Of a stretch of 64,000 nt of DNA, positions 10,546 through 23,979 are shown piece after piece. The stretch covers positions 124,957,049 through 125,021,048 of the forward strand of contig NC_133541.1 of NCBI RefSeq assembly GCF_048773025.1, given 5' to 3'. The stretch's first letter is position 1; every line of letters begins with the position of its first letter. Both the position numbers and the translations under genes were made by a program. The stretch is from Camelus bactrianus. Its lineage: Eukaryota > Chordata > Mammalia > Artiodactyla > Camelidae. A model generated the notes under the pieces. That model ran no database searches and was not told the origin of the DNA. It worked only from the letters and a program-made list of their open reading frames with translations.

Positions 10546-13500
10546 CATGCTTTTAAAAAACATTTTATCTTGAAATAATTTTAAACTAATAAAAGTGACA
10601 AAAATAATACAGAAATTTTTCATTTATCCTTCACCCAGCTTCTCCTAATGTTAACATCTCACAAACCATGATACATGTATCAAAATTAAGAAATTAATAG
10701 AAGTATGATACCCTTGACTACTGACTTTTTAAAAAATTTCACCGTTTTCCCCACTAATGTTCTTTTTCTATTCCGGGATCAAACCCTGGATACCACATTG
10801 CATTGAGCTGGTCCTGTCTTTTTATTGTCCCTATAATCTGGACAATCCCTCAGTCTTTCCTCATTTTGTGTGACCTTGACAGTTTTGAAGATTACTAATC
10901 AATTATTTTGTGGAACGTCTCCCAGTGTGGGTTTGCCTTATGTTTTCTCATGGTCAGACTGGAGTTATAGATTTCTCATCACATTGTATTAGGGGGGACA
11001 TGATATCAACATGACTTATTTCTCATCATATTAAACTTGATCACTTATTGCAGGGTGGTCTCTGCCAGATTTCTCCTTTATAAAATTACTAATTTTTCCC
11101 TTTCCATACTCCATTCCTTAGAAGCCAGTCATTCAACCCAGCTCACAAGCAAGAGGAGAGGGATTAAGCTCTACCTCCTGGATGAAGGAGTATCAAAAAA
11201 TCTGTGGACATATGTTAAAGCCACTATAGTAATTAATCAATATTTAGGGGGAGATACTTTGAGAAAGCTATGTAACTATTCTGTTTCTCCTTAAAGTATT
11301 GCCCCCTAATGTTGGCATTCACCAGTGAACCTTACCTGTAGCAATCATTGCTGTGGAGTTCTAATGCGGATTCTCTAGTTCCCTAATTCCTTCTACATTT
11401 ATTACTGATAATTCTTCTATAAGAAAGATCTCGCCCTTCTTCCACATGTATTTGTTATTCGATCATTTATTTAGATCAGTATGAACCCATGGATACTTAG
11501 TTAACTCTTTGGGTTAGACTCCAATGCTATAATTATATAGTTATTTACCTTGCTGCTCAAATTATTCTAGCTTTGGCAATTGAGAACTCTTTCAAGTTGG
11601 CTTCTGTGTCCTTCTGACGTGTACTCATCCCTTTTCTTGCATTTTCCCTGCCCCATTTTCCCTGTCCCAGCCCTAGAACTGTCATTTCCTCAGGAAGCCC
11701 TGGCTCTTTTGATTGGAGAGTGATACTTATAAACTATAATGTGGGTGCAGGGTGTTCTCATTCCTACTGGAGTGTCCCTGCTCCTAGGACCCCTCAGCAG
11801 ACAGAGCTAGGATAGGAGACATATATTAATATTCATATATGTATAAGTGTGTATTAATCCATATATGTACTTATTTCTATATCTATCTATATGTGTATAT
11901 GTGCGTTTGTATATATGTACACGTATACATACATATATGTATGAGTTCATACTGGTGTCTCTGATTCCAGTCCAGCACCATAGGTTTTATTCTTCTAACT
12001 TCCCACCTTGGTTATTTGTAAGTTCTTTCTCTGACTGTGAGAAACCTGGCTCTCATCATCTATCCACCATCCATTTACTTATTTGTTCAAGCCTAGTGTA
12101 GTTTCAGAATGGCCAACCTGTATCCTTGTGAGAAACAAATTTACTGACTGGGGCACATAGTTTATATATAGTTTTGTTTGCTTTTCGCCTTACAGCATCA
12201 ATTCAAAATATTGTTTTCCGAAGTTACTTAGGTTGGCTACCTTTTCCCCCATTCCTTTCAGCAAGGTTACCTTATACATTTGTAATACAGGTAGATTCAT
12301 TTGTGATGGTCTGCATTCCATCCTAGTTTCTCCTGAAATCCTTTTTGATATTTTGAATTTGCATAAAGTAAAGGTCACTCTTTGTGCTGTAGAGTTCTGT
12401 GGATTTTGAAAAATGTAGTCGTGTATCCAGCACCATCGTACCAGAGAGAACAGTCCCAGCGCCCTGCCAGTTCCCTTGGGCAGCTGTTTGTACTCAGTCA
12501 CTCCTCCCACCCTGACCCCCAACAGTCTCTGATGTGTTTTCCACATCTACATTTTTGCCTTTCCAGACTATCATATAAATGGAATTATACAGCATGTGGT
12601 ATTTTCTATCTGGCTTTTTTCACTTTGCAAAATACATTTATGATTAATCCATGTTGTTATGTGGATTAATGGCTCATTCGTTTTTATCACTGAATAATGT
12701 TGCATTGGGTGGATAGACCACAGTTTGTTTATACATTCATCTACTGAATGATACCTTTTATTTTTGCTTCCAGCTTTTGGCAATTATGAATAAAGTTACT
12801 TTAAACATCCACATACAGGTTTTTGTGTATACGTAGGTGTTCAGTTCACTTGAGTATCTAAGAGTGACATTGTTGGTTATATGGCAAGTATATGTTTAAA
12901 TGCATAAGAAACTGCCAAACTGTCTTCCAAAGTGTCTGTAACATTTTATATTCCCAACAGCAATGATTTAGAATTGTTACTCCACATCCTTTCCACATGA
13001 ATTGTTGTCTTTTTAAAAATTTTAGCTAAATAGGTGTGTAGTAATTCTCACCAAGGTTTTAATTTGTATCTGCCTAATGGCTGATGAATATCTTTTTATG
13101 TGTTTATTTGCTTATATCATCTTTGATGAAGTTTCAGCTTACGCCTGTTGCCCATTTTTCAGTTGGGTAGTTGTTTTCTTACTATAGAGTTTTGAGCATT
13201 CTTTACATATTCTGTATTCAAGTCATTTGTTGGATATGTGGTTTACAGATATTTTCTCTCAATCTGTCATTTGTCTTTTCACTTTTTTTGACAGTTGTCT
13301 TTGACAAAGCAAAAGTTTTTAATTTTGACAAAGTCCAATTTATCATTTTTTAACCATGGTTGAGAATTCACCTCCTAGCCCCATGTCATCAAGATTTTCT
13401 CCTAAGTTATCTACTAAAAGTTTTATGTTCTTATGTTATACATCTAAATTTTTATTGGTTTTCAGCTAATCTTATATAAGATATGAGGTTTAGATTGAGT

Positions 13501-13995
13501 GTTTTTTGGGGGTTTTTTTTTGCCTGTGGTTGTCCAATTGTTCCAGCACCATTTGTTGAAAAGACTATTCTTCTCCCATTGAATGCTTGTATTCCTTTGA
13601 TAAAAGTCAGTTGGTCATACTTGTGTGGGTGTATTTCTGGGTTCTCAGTTTTACTCCATTGGTCTATGTGTTTATTCCTCTGACAGTAACACACTGTCTT
13701 GAGTATTAGCTATCTATATGGTAAGTCTTAAAATTAGGTAGAATGATTCCTCCACTTTATTCTTCTTTTTCAAAATTGCTTTGGCTATTTTAGTTCCTTT
13801 ACCTTTCCATATATATTTTAAAGTCCCCTTGTCTATATCTACGAAATGATCCTGCTGGGATTTTGCTAGGAATTGTGTTAAACCTGTATATGAATCTTTA
13901 CTATGTAGAGTGTTCTCATTCAGGAACATAGTGGGTCTCTCCATTCATTTAGGTTTTTTGAGTTCTTTCTGTGGTATTTTTTAGTTTTCAGAATA
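10546..13995 (-). mobile_element. Long old L1 (L1M-type), 3'UTR plus ORF2 part
   Basis: Reverse-oriented, about 3.4 kb. 10546-12370 reads as the long L1M 3'UTR ('ttttatcttgaaataatttt', 'atttcctcaggaagccctgg', 'ggagagtgatacttataaac'). From about 12370 the ORF2 region follows. On the minus strand, 13452-13694 includes HIDQWSKTENPEIHPHKY and 13714-13944 includes KYIWKGKGTKIAKAILKK, both L1 ORF2 motifs. The element is 5' truncated, frame-broken and mammal-wide in age. Confidence 0.8.
11815..11950. repeat. AT/GT-rich simple sequence
   Basis: Irregular (TATATG)n/(TA)n sequence of about 130 bases inside the L1 3'UTR. Such runs are a normal feature of that UTR, here expanded. Confidence 0.7.
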
Positions 13996-14059
13996 TAGAT
14001 TCTGTGTATTTTTAATCTGATATATACCTAATTATAAAAATAGAGCAGGATGTTGGAGG

Positions 14060-14560
14060 TGGGTGTTAAAATTTCAGGTAGGGTAGTCAAGGTGATGTTT
14101 GAGAAAAGACTTGAAAGACATGACAGAAGAGTGAAGGTCAGTGAAGATCTAGGAGAGAAGATCAGTCCCAGTAGTGCAGAAGCTTTGGCAGTGCAGAAGC
14201 TCTAAGGCGGGAGCGTTCTAGGCTTGGGGATTCCAAGGAAGCTGGGTGAGCGGGATAGGGCGAGTGAAAGAGGGAGTGGTAGGGCAGGCCGCCACAGAAA
14301 CAATGGAGGGGCAGGGCTACACAGAACCTTCTAGATCAGGCCTTCCAAGAGACTTCCGCTTTGATCTCAAGTGAAACGGTGAGCCCCCAGAGGCATCTGT
14401 GCAGAGGAGGGCCATGAGCTGACTTTGACATAGAGAAGCCCTCTGGCAGCTGTGTTGAGAATGGACTGTAAGTGATCAAGGATGGAAGAAGCAAAATTAG
14501 TTTAGGGGACTCTTGCAGTAAACCAGAAGTGGCTGGACTCCGAAGAGGTTGTGCATTCAA
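14060..14560 (-). mobile_element. L2 LINE fragment
   Basis: A reverse-oriented L2 ORF2/3' region. The run 'gtgatgtttgagaaaagact' corresponds to the usual 'ttgagctgaga' stretch, and 'ctctggcagctgtgttgaga' and 'atggactgtaagtgatcaag' follow in the expected order. It is old, and the frame is broken throughout. Confidence 0.65.
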
Positions 14561-16224
14561 CAAATAAGCATTGACTAATGGGGGAGGCTATAAGAAGTTA
14601 TCAGTATTGCCACCAAAACTCAGGCAATGACCTGGTAAGTGACAACAGTGAAACCAAATTTGGAAAGGAAAAGTACATTACAACAGCATGAATAAACCAT
14701 CCAATTGCAAGTGTTAAAACCTAATTAGTATTCAGTTTATCACACCTAAGGTGCAGACAGCAGCGTGTGGGAAGCCTAGGGTGCTGTCGGCCCCAGACTC
14801 TTTGCTTGGGTTAAGAGCAGAGTCGCTATTGTCTGCAGTGGGTCTCCACAGAAATATACCTGGCATGTCTGCTTAGCTTTGCAAAATCATAAGGGCTCAG
14901 TATGAGAAATTAGGCAGTTGATTGGGCTGCAATAGTGCTGCACCATTGGTTTACTCCTTAAGAAAACCACAACTGGAATTAAACAGAGGCAATCCTGTTA
15001 ATTTGAGAAGAGAAGCAGAATTGTACTTAGCTTTGTGTCTGCTACTCAGCTGATGATATGTGGTCCCCAATCACACCTCTAGTTTTTGATGTGTGCATTC
15101 ATAAATGCTTGTCATGGGGCCTGAAATAATTAAATGGATTTTCAAATGTTTTCCGAGGTACATTGCCCCTCCATCCTCAGAGTGCTATGACCATTATACC
15201 GTAGATCCTCATTAGGCAAAAGCTTACAAATCTTCAGTGACTTCATAAGGATGGATTATAAAATTAAAGCAGGGTTTTTAATGTTGAAACTTATGAGCTG
15301 TAATTTTATTAGGGCATATTTTTCTTCCTCCTACTACACATATCTGCAAATAGCATATACTCTTTGTATAATCCCAGTACTAGTTATAGACTATTTACTT
15401 GTTTTAAAAAGTAATTTAGACCGGAATGAATAACTGTACCTTAATGTATATAAAATATGTTGCAGTTATTCCTTTGATTAGTTCATCTTTTTTTTTGGCA
15501 TGAAATTATCCATAGGTGACTTAAAACCTAATGGAAGCCTCCTGAAATACTGAAATTATAAATACAGATTCTCATGCTTGTTATAGAGTCATTGGATAAT
15601 ACCATCTTAGAGGTAGAAAGACACTTAACTCTTATCTAGACACATATTTTCCAAAGGAACACATTCTTCCCCCAGCTTCCCTAAGGATTGGGCATCAAGC
15701 CTCTGTTCATACATCTTCATCAATGGGGAGCTCACTACATTTTGGAACAACCCAGTCTTCTATCAAATCTGTCCCACCAGCCTTTCTACTTACTGGTCCC
15801 ACTGGAATAAATCAGATAGGGTGCCCAACCATCTGGAAGCCAACCTGGCTCAGAGTCACACAGGATGCTCTTTGAGTGTGGACAGGAACCCAAATAATGC
15901 AAATACACTAAAGTCTTTGGGTGCCCCTACACAGCCTGCCTCTCCAAGTATAAATCAGCCAGGTGTATTTGCTTGAATGTTCTGAATCCTTGCCTTCCAT
16001 TCTGTCTCCCCATACTGTAGTTGACAAATTGCTAGCTGTTTTATTTGATAGTAGTGAAATTAGACAAGTAAATATCCTATTTGATTAATAAGGTGATATA
16101 ACTGGCCCACAGGTAGTTAGGGTAAAGTTACCTTAGACTTCTCGGGGGCTGAACTGGATCAATTAATCAACCATTTGATGGTCAGTGACTGACCATCAGG
16201 AATAAATGCTACTTTGCATAGTTT
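14561..16224. other. Unique DNA, candidate conserved block
   Basis: About 1.6 kb almost free of clear repeats. 15060-15480 is AT-rich and repeat-free, with TAATT/ATTA cores. A 'ggggagctcactacattttg' stretch at 15726-15745 resembles a phrase common in ancient amniote SINE-like repeats, so 15590-15790 may be such a relic. No gene seen. Confidence 0.4.
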
Positions 16225-16465
16225 GGGTTCATTTAATAATAGCTGATATTTATTTATTGCTTATTATGTGCAAGATGATGTGTTAAGCATTAAGTTATTT
16301 AATTCTCATAACAAGTTTGTTATGGGAGTTTCATGATTCACATTTTACAGATGAAAAACTGAATGTTCAGAGAGGTCAAGTGACTTGCCCTGGGTCACAC
16401 AGCCAGTAAATACCAGACACAAGATTAAAATATGAATCTGTCTCACTGCAAAAGTTCAATCTGTT
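16225..16465 (-). mobile_element. MIR SINE, near full length
   Basis: Reverse MIR: 'tatttattgcttattatgtg', 'atttaattctcataacaagt', 'cattttacagatgaaaaact', 'gtgacttgccctgggtcaca' and 'cagccagtaaat'. Good colinearity. Confidence 0.85.
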
Positions 16466-17964
16466 GGCCTTTACATAATCTGTAGTGGTGTATGGGGTGC
16501 AATACTAGGCTTGCAACATCAGGCTTAAGGCTTTCATCATGCAAGTCCGTGGAGAGGGTGGAGGTGGAGAGTTCTGCTGGGTAAGTAGCCGAGATGGAGT
16601 TAGTTCATTATTAACTATTCTGCTTTCACTCACTCTCAATGTCATTACCCAGGACCTGCTAGGGCATCATTTCCATTCCCACTTCCCCATTACTGGATCT
16701 CATCCTTAACAAAACAACATTCTCTCTGGATTCCAAAATATGCACCATATGATAGGATAAGCAAATTCACCCCGATGTGTGAACAAGAGATGGCTAGGGC
16801 ACACCTGACTCAGAATCTTCCTTCCCCTTCCTGGACACATGTTCTTACTTAATGGAAGACCTGGATTCAGGCCTCCGTGTCAGGTATCTAGCCTTGAACA
16901 ATGACTGAAATGGTGGGGGGATTAGGTCAGGGTGACTGCCCAGCAAGCAGGTGGAGGAGACATGTTGGATTGGATATGACCTTGGGAGCCTTCACTGACT
17001 GGAGCTCTTCGTAGAGCTAATTCTATAGGTGCTTGATCAAAGGCATCAGTTAAGAACTTGGATGTCACATCCACTTTGCATGAGAAGATAACTTCATGTG
17101 CAGAGTTTGGGCAGTATTTTCATCTGTGGTAAAGTCACTGATCAAGCCACTTAACCAGTTCAGTCAGGTCCTTTGGAATCCCTGCCACAAGAAGTGAATA
17201 ATAATGAATAAAATGCTAATTTCTTGCTTACAGTGTAAAAGATAAGGGGTGTGTGTGTGTGTACTTAAATACATTTCAGATAAGAAGATAACCAGATTAC
17301 TATCACAGAATTCTAGGGTGTGTTGGCTGTAAAGTGATATACTAAATATTGCTCTAAAGTAAATATATACTAAATATTACAATTTTCAGTTGTAATGTGT
17401 GAAATAGATTAAGTATGTACTTTTATCAACAGCAGTACAAAATGCAAAGCTTTTGGAAGAACAATAAGAAATATTTGGTGTTAGTGAAGAGAGAACCCTT
17501 TAAAGGAAATCATAGGTATAGGGGACTCTATCTCACCAAAGATCTGTTTCAGAAGGTTAAAGTTTGCTTTTTGCAGTTGATTCCATATGGAGAACTGTCT
17601 TCTGGGAATTGTTCTCATGTTGTTCCAAAGTGAGCAAAGGGGGAAATGTAGAAAGTAGTATTCTAAAGAAGCAGAGCGATATAGAAATGATAAATCAAGC
17701 GGAGTAGATGGAATTAGTTTAGCAGACAACACACTTTAGCTTGACTGTCCAGTCTGCACAGTGGATATCTCTAGATACTTTATTATGACTACACACTATA
17801 ACATAATTAAAGGTTCACTCTAGTGTTTTTCAAAAATGATACAGTTACCCATTTGGGGTTTCCATCCAGAATGGATTAGTATTAGAGCTCCATTCTTAAA
17901 ATAAACAGAAGAGCCAAAATAATTTTTGTTCAAGGGACACTAACTTTGTTCCAATGCTATAGTG
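16466..17964. other. Unique non-coding DNA
   Basis: No gene or interspersed repeat recognised in about 1.5 kb. There is a short (GT)n run near 17250. The 14-base unit atatactaaatatt occurs twice within about 45 bases near 17337-17378. Confidence 0.5.
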
Positions 17965-18417
17965 TCTGTATTAATTTCCTTGGGTTGCCATAACACATCC
18001 CTGCAAACTTGCTGGCTTAAAACAATATACATGTATTGTCTCACAGTACTAGAGGCTAGAGGTCTGAAATCCAGGTGTTGGCAGGGCCGTGCTCCTCTGA
18101 AGCCTTTAGGGGAAGAGGTTTCCTTCCTCTTGCCAGCAATCCCTGGTGTGCCTTGGCTTGGAAGTGCCTCACTCTGACCTCTACCTCTGTCATCATATGG
18201 CCTTTTCCTCTATGTGTCTGTGTTCCTGTGTCTGCATTTCCACTCCTCTTATAAGAATACCAGTCATTGGATTTAGGGCCCACAGTAATCTAGCATGACC
18301 TTGTCTTAACTTGATTACATCTACGAAGACCTGATTTCCAAAAAAGTTCATAATTATAGGTACTGTGGGTTAGGACTTCAACGTATCTTTTGGGGAGACA
18401 CAATTCAGTCTACTACA
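17965..18417 (-). mobile_element. MaLR solo LTR (MLT1 family), fossil
   Basis: The reverse orientation of the 2.3 kb LTR: 'tgggttgccataacacatcc', 'ctggcttaaaacaatataca', 'ggatttagggcccacagtaa' and 'cttttggggagacacaattc' at its far end. Nearly full length, solo, old and diverged. Confidence 0.85.
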
Positions 18418-18714
18418 GTGTCCTATAAAAGCACTGTATTTTTGAAAACCTCTTTTTTAACGAGATGCCAACCAACTGCACTTCAAGGATGGTATATCAG
18501 CAGGACAGGCTTCAGAAACTTGAATGAGAAATTAACAAAGGGCATAACCAAGAACTGAAATACTCTCTCCTAACTGAAAAATCATCTTCCTTCCCACCAC
18601 CTCTGCTGCCAGATTTACCCCTTAAGGTTAGTGGACAGAGCAGGTAACATCTTCCAAGTGACCACACATCCCATCCCTGAGCTTCACCTTATCCCAATTT
18701 CTCACACCATCCCT

Positions 18715-18810
18715 GGTTAATAGAACTGGCTCTAGAGTCTTATTATTTAGGTTCAAATTCCAGCCACCCACCCCCAACATGTGCTAACTGGCTCTGTATC
18801 TCAGTACCAA
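18715..18810 (+). mobile_element. MIR SINE fragment
   Basis: A forward MIR: 'aactggctctagagtcttat', 'ttcaaattccagccacccac' and 'ctggctctgtatctcagta'. Its 3' half is missing. Confidence 0.55.
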
Positions 18811-21064
18811 CTACGGCAAACTGGAGGGGCTGGCACAATTTCCTTAGTCAAGTTTCTTATAACTTGTTTAGTGAATTCCATCATTTGGTGACAAGCTCAC
18901 TGCCACAACCCTGCTATCTTTGGGACACTATTTTTTAATGTTTTCATCGGAAGAAAAATATACTTCTTGATGCATTACATTCCTTTATTCATATGTGACT
19001 GGATGTCTAGCTCTGCATTTTAAACCTATTGTTCAGCATGGGGTCGGGCCCATTGACCTTTACAGCCTTGTGGAAATCAGCATAAGAATGTTTTCTGGGA
19101 GTTCTTGTTTCTAAATATTATTTTTGAAAGTGCTGGATGTTTCAACTGATCTTTGGCTTAAACTCTGGCAGTCTTATCTTTTATGTCCTCCTTTGCTCTT
19201 GTGGATGCGTTAGGGTAATTATTCTGAGAAGATTGTCATAACACAGCAAAGGGTTTAGAATAACTCTGTTTATCTCCCTTAGAGTGAGAGGGGAAATGTC
19301 TTGGGAGAGAATTAACAATGTCCTATAGCTGTTTGCAGGGGAGATCAAACAAATTGATAGCGATCTTGTTTTTACTGCAAGATAGAACCAAATTTATAAA
19401 GACGAACGCAAGCTGCAAAGGCTCAGACCAGGTGTAGCGGGTGTTCTGTGTGGATCTGGGATGTTCATTAGCACAGGATGGGAATTCAGAGACGAGATGG
19501 GTGGCCAGCAGGCTTATTGGGAAAATGCATTTATGGGTGAGAACTTATAGGCAGTAGCAGAGTATATTTGCTTTTGTCTCAGTTGTGAAATTATTCTGAC
19601 CAGTTTTGAAAGTCACTGGCTTCCATCTGCATCTCAAGAGGATTCTTCAGGCCACTTTGAAAGGAGCTTTATCTCGTTTTTCTCCCAGGTCACTGAAGAT
19701 AAAATGGGACAAATCATCACTCCATGGCACCAGCGTGTGTATCAGAAAAGAAGAAGTTTCCCTTTAATAAAACAAGAAAGCACCAATATTTTCTCAGAAG
19801 AAATCGCAATTTTCATTTTTGATGCATTCTGATAAAGTCGCAGAAAATTCAGGGCTTTCTTTGCTTCCCCTCCGGTCAGTCGGGGTCCTTGACTATTATT
19901 TCCAGGGCTTTGGTGGAGCTCTTCTCCACCTCCAGGCCTCTCAAAGAACCCAGCCTCTACCCAGGGAACCCTAGTTTACTTATAAAGCACACCATGCAAT
20001 GAAGGCTTGACGTCTAGGACAGAAGTGGCATGAATGTCCCCACAATTCACTGTAGATATTGTAGGAAGAAAAGGGTTCTCATTTCAAACCAAGCCTTGCA
20101 CCTGGTGGTGGGGAGAAGCAACAACTTCCAGAGACCCAGGTAGGGAGGCAGGTGGCCAGGCTTCCTCCCCCAGCTCTCACCGACGCACAGTGTGACCACG
20201 AGCAGGCAAGCGTCAGTTTCCCAGTCTCTAATATGAATAGGTTTGGTAAATGAAATAGAAGGTGCTTTCTTGCTGTAAAGTTGACGTGCGGCTGGTGCCC
20301 CGATGTGGCTTCTTGGATCCGCTTCCGTGGCCCTGTCCCACACTTCTGCAGTACACATTTCTAAGTTACTCCCCTCCTCTGTTCCTTACCTTTCTCAGCA
20401 TTTTGCTGTTTCTCTTTGTTTTCCCAACCCCTTTTCTTCCCTTACCCTTCACCCTAAATTTGGGGTAGGGACGTTCCCTTCAGGCTCTGTTTAATGTTCA
20501 GGTGGCATTTTGCTCTAACGAGGCTATTGAGCTCTGTTCTTTAGGCAAAGCAGACTTTATTTCAAATAAAAGGTTCTGATATGTTCAGGACGCTCTGGTA
20601 TCAGCGGAATGTGAAGAGACAGCCTAAAGATGCTACAGTAGCATTTCAACGTGGGAGTCAGGGAGCCCTTCACAAGGCCGCTGGCATTGTGTCCGCTGTC
20701 AGCAGTCTCCCTAAGCTCACTGTCACCCCAACTCCAGGGGTTTTCCCAGGGCAAGAGAGACAGGCTAATTGTATGGGATTCTTCTCTGAAACCAAGAGTG
20801 TAAGGTTGCTCCGTCTAGAAGCTCCAGGGGCCTCTGCACCTCAGGAGCTCCTTGGACAGACATGATGGCCTGGCCGTCTCCACAAGCCTCCCAGCCTTGG
20901 TGGGGCCACTACCAAGGACAGCTTGCTAATCTCTCTCTCTTTCTGCCTCACTGAGCAAATGGAATTCTGATTTCTTTAATCATTTGCATAGCAGATTTTT
21001 GTTGACTTTTAGGGTTTCAACAATCAAAGCCACTCTCTCCCCTCTGCTCTGGGACATTGGGAAA
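18811..21064. other. Unique non-coding DNA
   Basis: About 2.2 kb with no recognised gene. A degraded forward MIR trace (acagtgtgaccacgagcag, then cagtttcccagtctctaata) may lie at 20185-20235. Overlapping short frames around 20250-20500 on both strands are not domain-bearing. Confidence 0.5.
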
Positions 21065-21250
21065 TGAGTAACAGCTAACATGTATTTGCCAAGCGCTCAG
21101 TCCTTCCTCACGTCACAACTCCATGCAGCAGACGCTTGGAAGATCAACCCTGTTTTGCAGCTGAGGAAGCCAGGGCATGGAGAAGTTCTGTGATTTGGCA
21201 CAGCATATTCCGCTGAGCAGTGAGCTGGACTGGGTGTCAAGCCCAGGGAG
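21065..21250 (-). mobile_element. Degraded MIR SINE
   Basis: Reverse MIR with weak colinearity: 'gtatttgccaagcgctcagt', 'ccctgttttgcagctgagga' and 'gtgatttggcacagcat'. Called from order rather than identity. Confidence 0.5.
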
Positions 21251-22214
21251 CGTGGGCCAAAGCCTGGACATGGAGCCAGATGCCAGGGTCACTTTTGCTT
21301 TCCCATAGCTCCAAAACTGGCCATGGTGGAACTGGAATAAGAACACATGTCTTTGGGGCCAGTGCCCATGACCTCAGCCACCATGTCCTGCTGGGGCGTG
21401 GCGGAGAGAGGAAGGGACTCACCAGGCCCTGCCATCTTTCTTGTGATTCTGTTGCTAGAGGAATCGAAGTGTGTAGACTGCTAGACTCTGGAACATCACT
21501 CTGTAAAGGAGAAACCCCAAACTAAACGCATACCAAGAGAACGGCCAAATGAAAATAGCAGGGAAATTGTGATACCTAAAACCAGGGCTTGCAGCCAAAA
21601 CTAATACAGGGGGGAAAAAACTCAGTAAAATAGACTTTTAGCATTCATACAGTAAACTATCAAATAAACTTGGCAATTGTCATAGTATTTGGTTTCATTG
21701 AGAACACAGCCTGTTAGCAACAGGCAATAACTTAATCTATTAATTAAGTACAAAATTCAGTTCTCATAAAAACAGAATAATTAGCCCTTTCTTACCTTCG
21801 TATATCTGCATCAGCAGATACGGGCATTTCTCAAGAAGGGAAATAAGGGGGTTCTTCCATCTGCATTGCTCACCACGGCTTCACCACCGCAGCTTGGTGA
21901 GCTCAGCACTCAGGAGACTGATTTTTCCTTCTGGATGCTTTTCTTGCAATGAGGATATGCTCATCTCTGGCGACAGTAGATGACTCAGTTAAATTCACAT
22001 TGCTTGATCAACCAAAGGTTCATATATTATAATCAAGAGTCTTGCTGTGAATTTCTACTCCTTTGAACCCAACCAACCCCTGCCCCTCCAAAAGGTTCAC
22101 ATCAACACTTTAAGAAGCAAATCAAGCAGTCATTAATTGGTAAAGTAGATAGTTACGTAGAACAAGACTGAAGGGACAAACATTTGAGGCTGGGGACAAT
22201 CTGTGAAGGAAGGA
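21251..22214. other. Unique non-coding DNA
   Basis: No gene or clear repeat. TATCTGC-ATCA-GCAGATA at 21803-21820 is a small perfect palindrome with a 4-base centre. Confidence 0.5.
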
Positions 22215-22440
22215 TGGCCCCGTGGTTACGCACCGAGGACGTCAGAAAGACCTGGCTTCACAGTCAGACTCTTCCGCTTATTTATCTGTGGGGCCAGAGC
22301 TGGGCCACTTACTTGACATCTTGAAGCCTACTTCCCCTGCCTGTAGTTAATTATATGTCTGTCTTGTAGTACCATTGTTGTGAAGATTAAACAAGATAGT
22401 ATGAAAGAGGGCCTTGCTTGGCTCAGAGCCTAGAAGCACA
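22215..22440 (+). mobile_element. MIR SINE, near full length
   Basis: A forward MIR: 'ccccgtggttacgcaccgag', 'acctggcttcacagtcagac', 'tgaagattaaacaagatagt' and 'ggctcagagcctagaagcac'. Confidence 0.75.
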
Positions 22441-22985
22441 GTGGTGGCCCTGTGTTCCCGTCACTGAACAACTTGTAGTTTTCCACAAAATCCAGGCTCT
22501 CTCTTGCCCCTCTCAAGGTCTCATAGTCCCCTTGACTCTGGCCGTCGCTTTCTCCTGGCTCACACCTCCGTGTTCTATAGGCGCGCATGCAGAAGCCAGC
22601 GTCCTTAGGATGTCTTCCTTATTGTTAACTGGGCGAAGAGTGATAGCAGTTATATATTTCACAAAGTCCTTGTAGTTAAAGAAGTGTAATAAGGTTTAGG
22701 AATATAGGTGAATTGGCATAATACCTCAGATTAGCTTTGAAATACTCCAGGAAAAAATAAGGGGAAGGGAATGAGTGAAACAAGGTTGAAAGATGTTGAG
22801 AACAGCTGAAGCTGGGGTACGGGCACACGGGTTTCACATACATGTCTCTTTACTTTGGGGCATATTTGAAATTTTCCATAGAAAAGAAACAAATCTTCCT
22901 GGAACTCCCTCCCCAAGCTGATGAGACGTCCGTCCTGGATACTCCTTAACAACACTATTGTATCATCCCTTAATGCTCTCCTAAT
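22441..22985. other. Unique non-coding DNA
   Basis: No gene or repeat recognised. Confidence 0.5.
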
Positions 22986-23115
22986 GATCTGTTTCCCGGA
23001 CAGTCTCCGCTAATAGACCATGAACTCCTTCAAGGCAGAGACCTGCATATTGTTCATTTATGTATCACCATACGTGCCACAAAACATAAAAATGTAAAAG
23101 GATCACTTGGGAACA
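22986..23115 (+). mobile_element. L2 3' tail fragment
   Basis: The L2 3' end phrase: 'taatagaccatgaactcctt', 'caaggcagagacctgcatat' and 'tgttcatttatgtatcacc', weakening after about 23085. Confidence 0.65.
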
Positions 23116-23744
23116 AATTATGTGTTGAGTCGAGTATGCATTCTGTTTGGAATGCCTCTTTCATGTTTTGAAGTGTCCTCCTCCAAGGAACTTGCTTTCG
23201 GGGCCTTAGTAGATCCTGAAAACAATCTCAGGGGCTGATAATCCTCTCCTCTTTCAGCCACTGGCTCTTAGAATTAATTAAAGAGAGAAGCCGTCATAAC
23301 ACATCCTTAAGAATCGAAGACTCTCCATCACTAGATGTCTTTAAGAAGAAGGAGGTGAGTTTTTGACTCTGCTCAAGGAATGAAATACACACCTTCTCCC
23401 AACAGCTTTAAGCTGCACCTTTGATTTAACAGATGTGTACATAACACTTCCTTACGGCTCCCCAGCAATGGCTGAGGCCTCCAAAACCATCATTTTCTAG
23501 GTTTTGAATATCCATTTTAGGCACATTTATGACAGTGTTAGTGGTGCTGCCTCTGGGTCTCCTAAACATCTACATGCCTGATACTTTTAGATTATGTATA
23601 AAAGTACAGAGATGTATTTAGAATACACTGTGTGTTTCTGAAGATTGAAATCCCAATGTTAGAATACATTCCATTTAATTGTCAAAACGCTGTAACACTA
23701 TTCTGCCCATCTTGAGGTTTTCATTATCAAATAATTAGAAACAA
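23116..23744. other. Unique non-coding DNA
   Basis: No gene or clear repeat recognised. Confidence 0.5.
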
Positions 23745-23895
23745 GTTAGCCAATCATTCAATAAATATCTTTAACCTCTTGCCATGTGTGCCAGGCTCTG
23801 TTCTAGGCACCAGGAATACATCAGAGGACCAACCACACAAACACCCCTGCCCTCATGGAGCACACATTTTAGAGAGTTCCACTAGCCCCATTTTA
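23745..23895 (-). mobile_element. L2 3' tail fragment
   Basis: Reverse L2 tail: 'attcaataaatatctttaac', 'tgtgccaggctctgttctag', 'gcaccaggaatacatcagag' and 'ctgccctcatggagcacaca'. Confidence 0.85.
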
Positions 23896-23979
23896 GAGAT
23901 GCAGATACCTAGCATCGGAGGTTCTCATTGGAGGAACTCAGTGAGAGTTGTTCATTCCTGCGCTAAACTCCTCCCTTCT

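Noticed and set aside
21803-21820. Small palindrome TATCTGC-ATCA-GCAGATA as a regulatory operator
   Set aside because: Seven-base arms are expected by chance in 64 kb and there is no supporting context.
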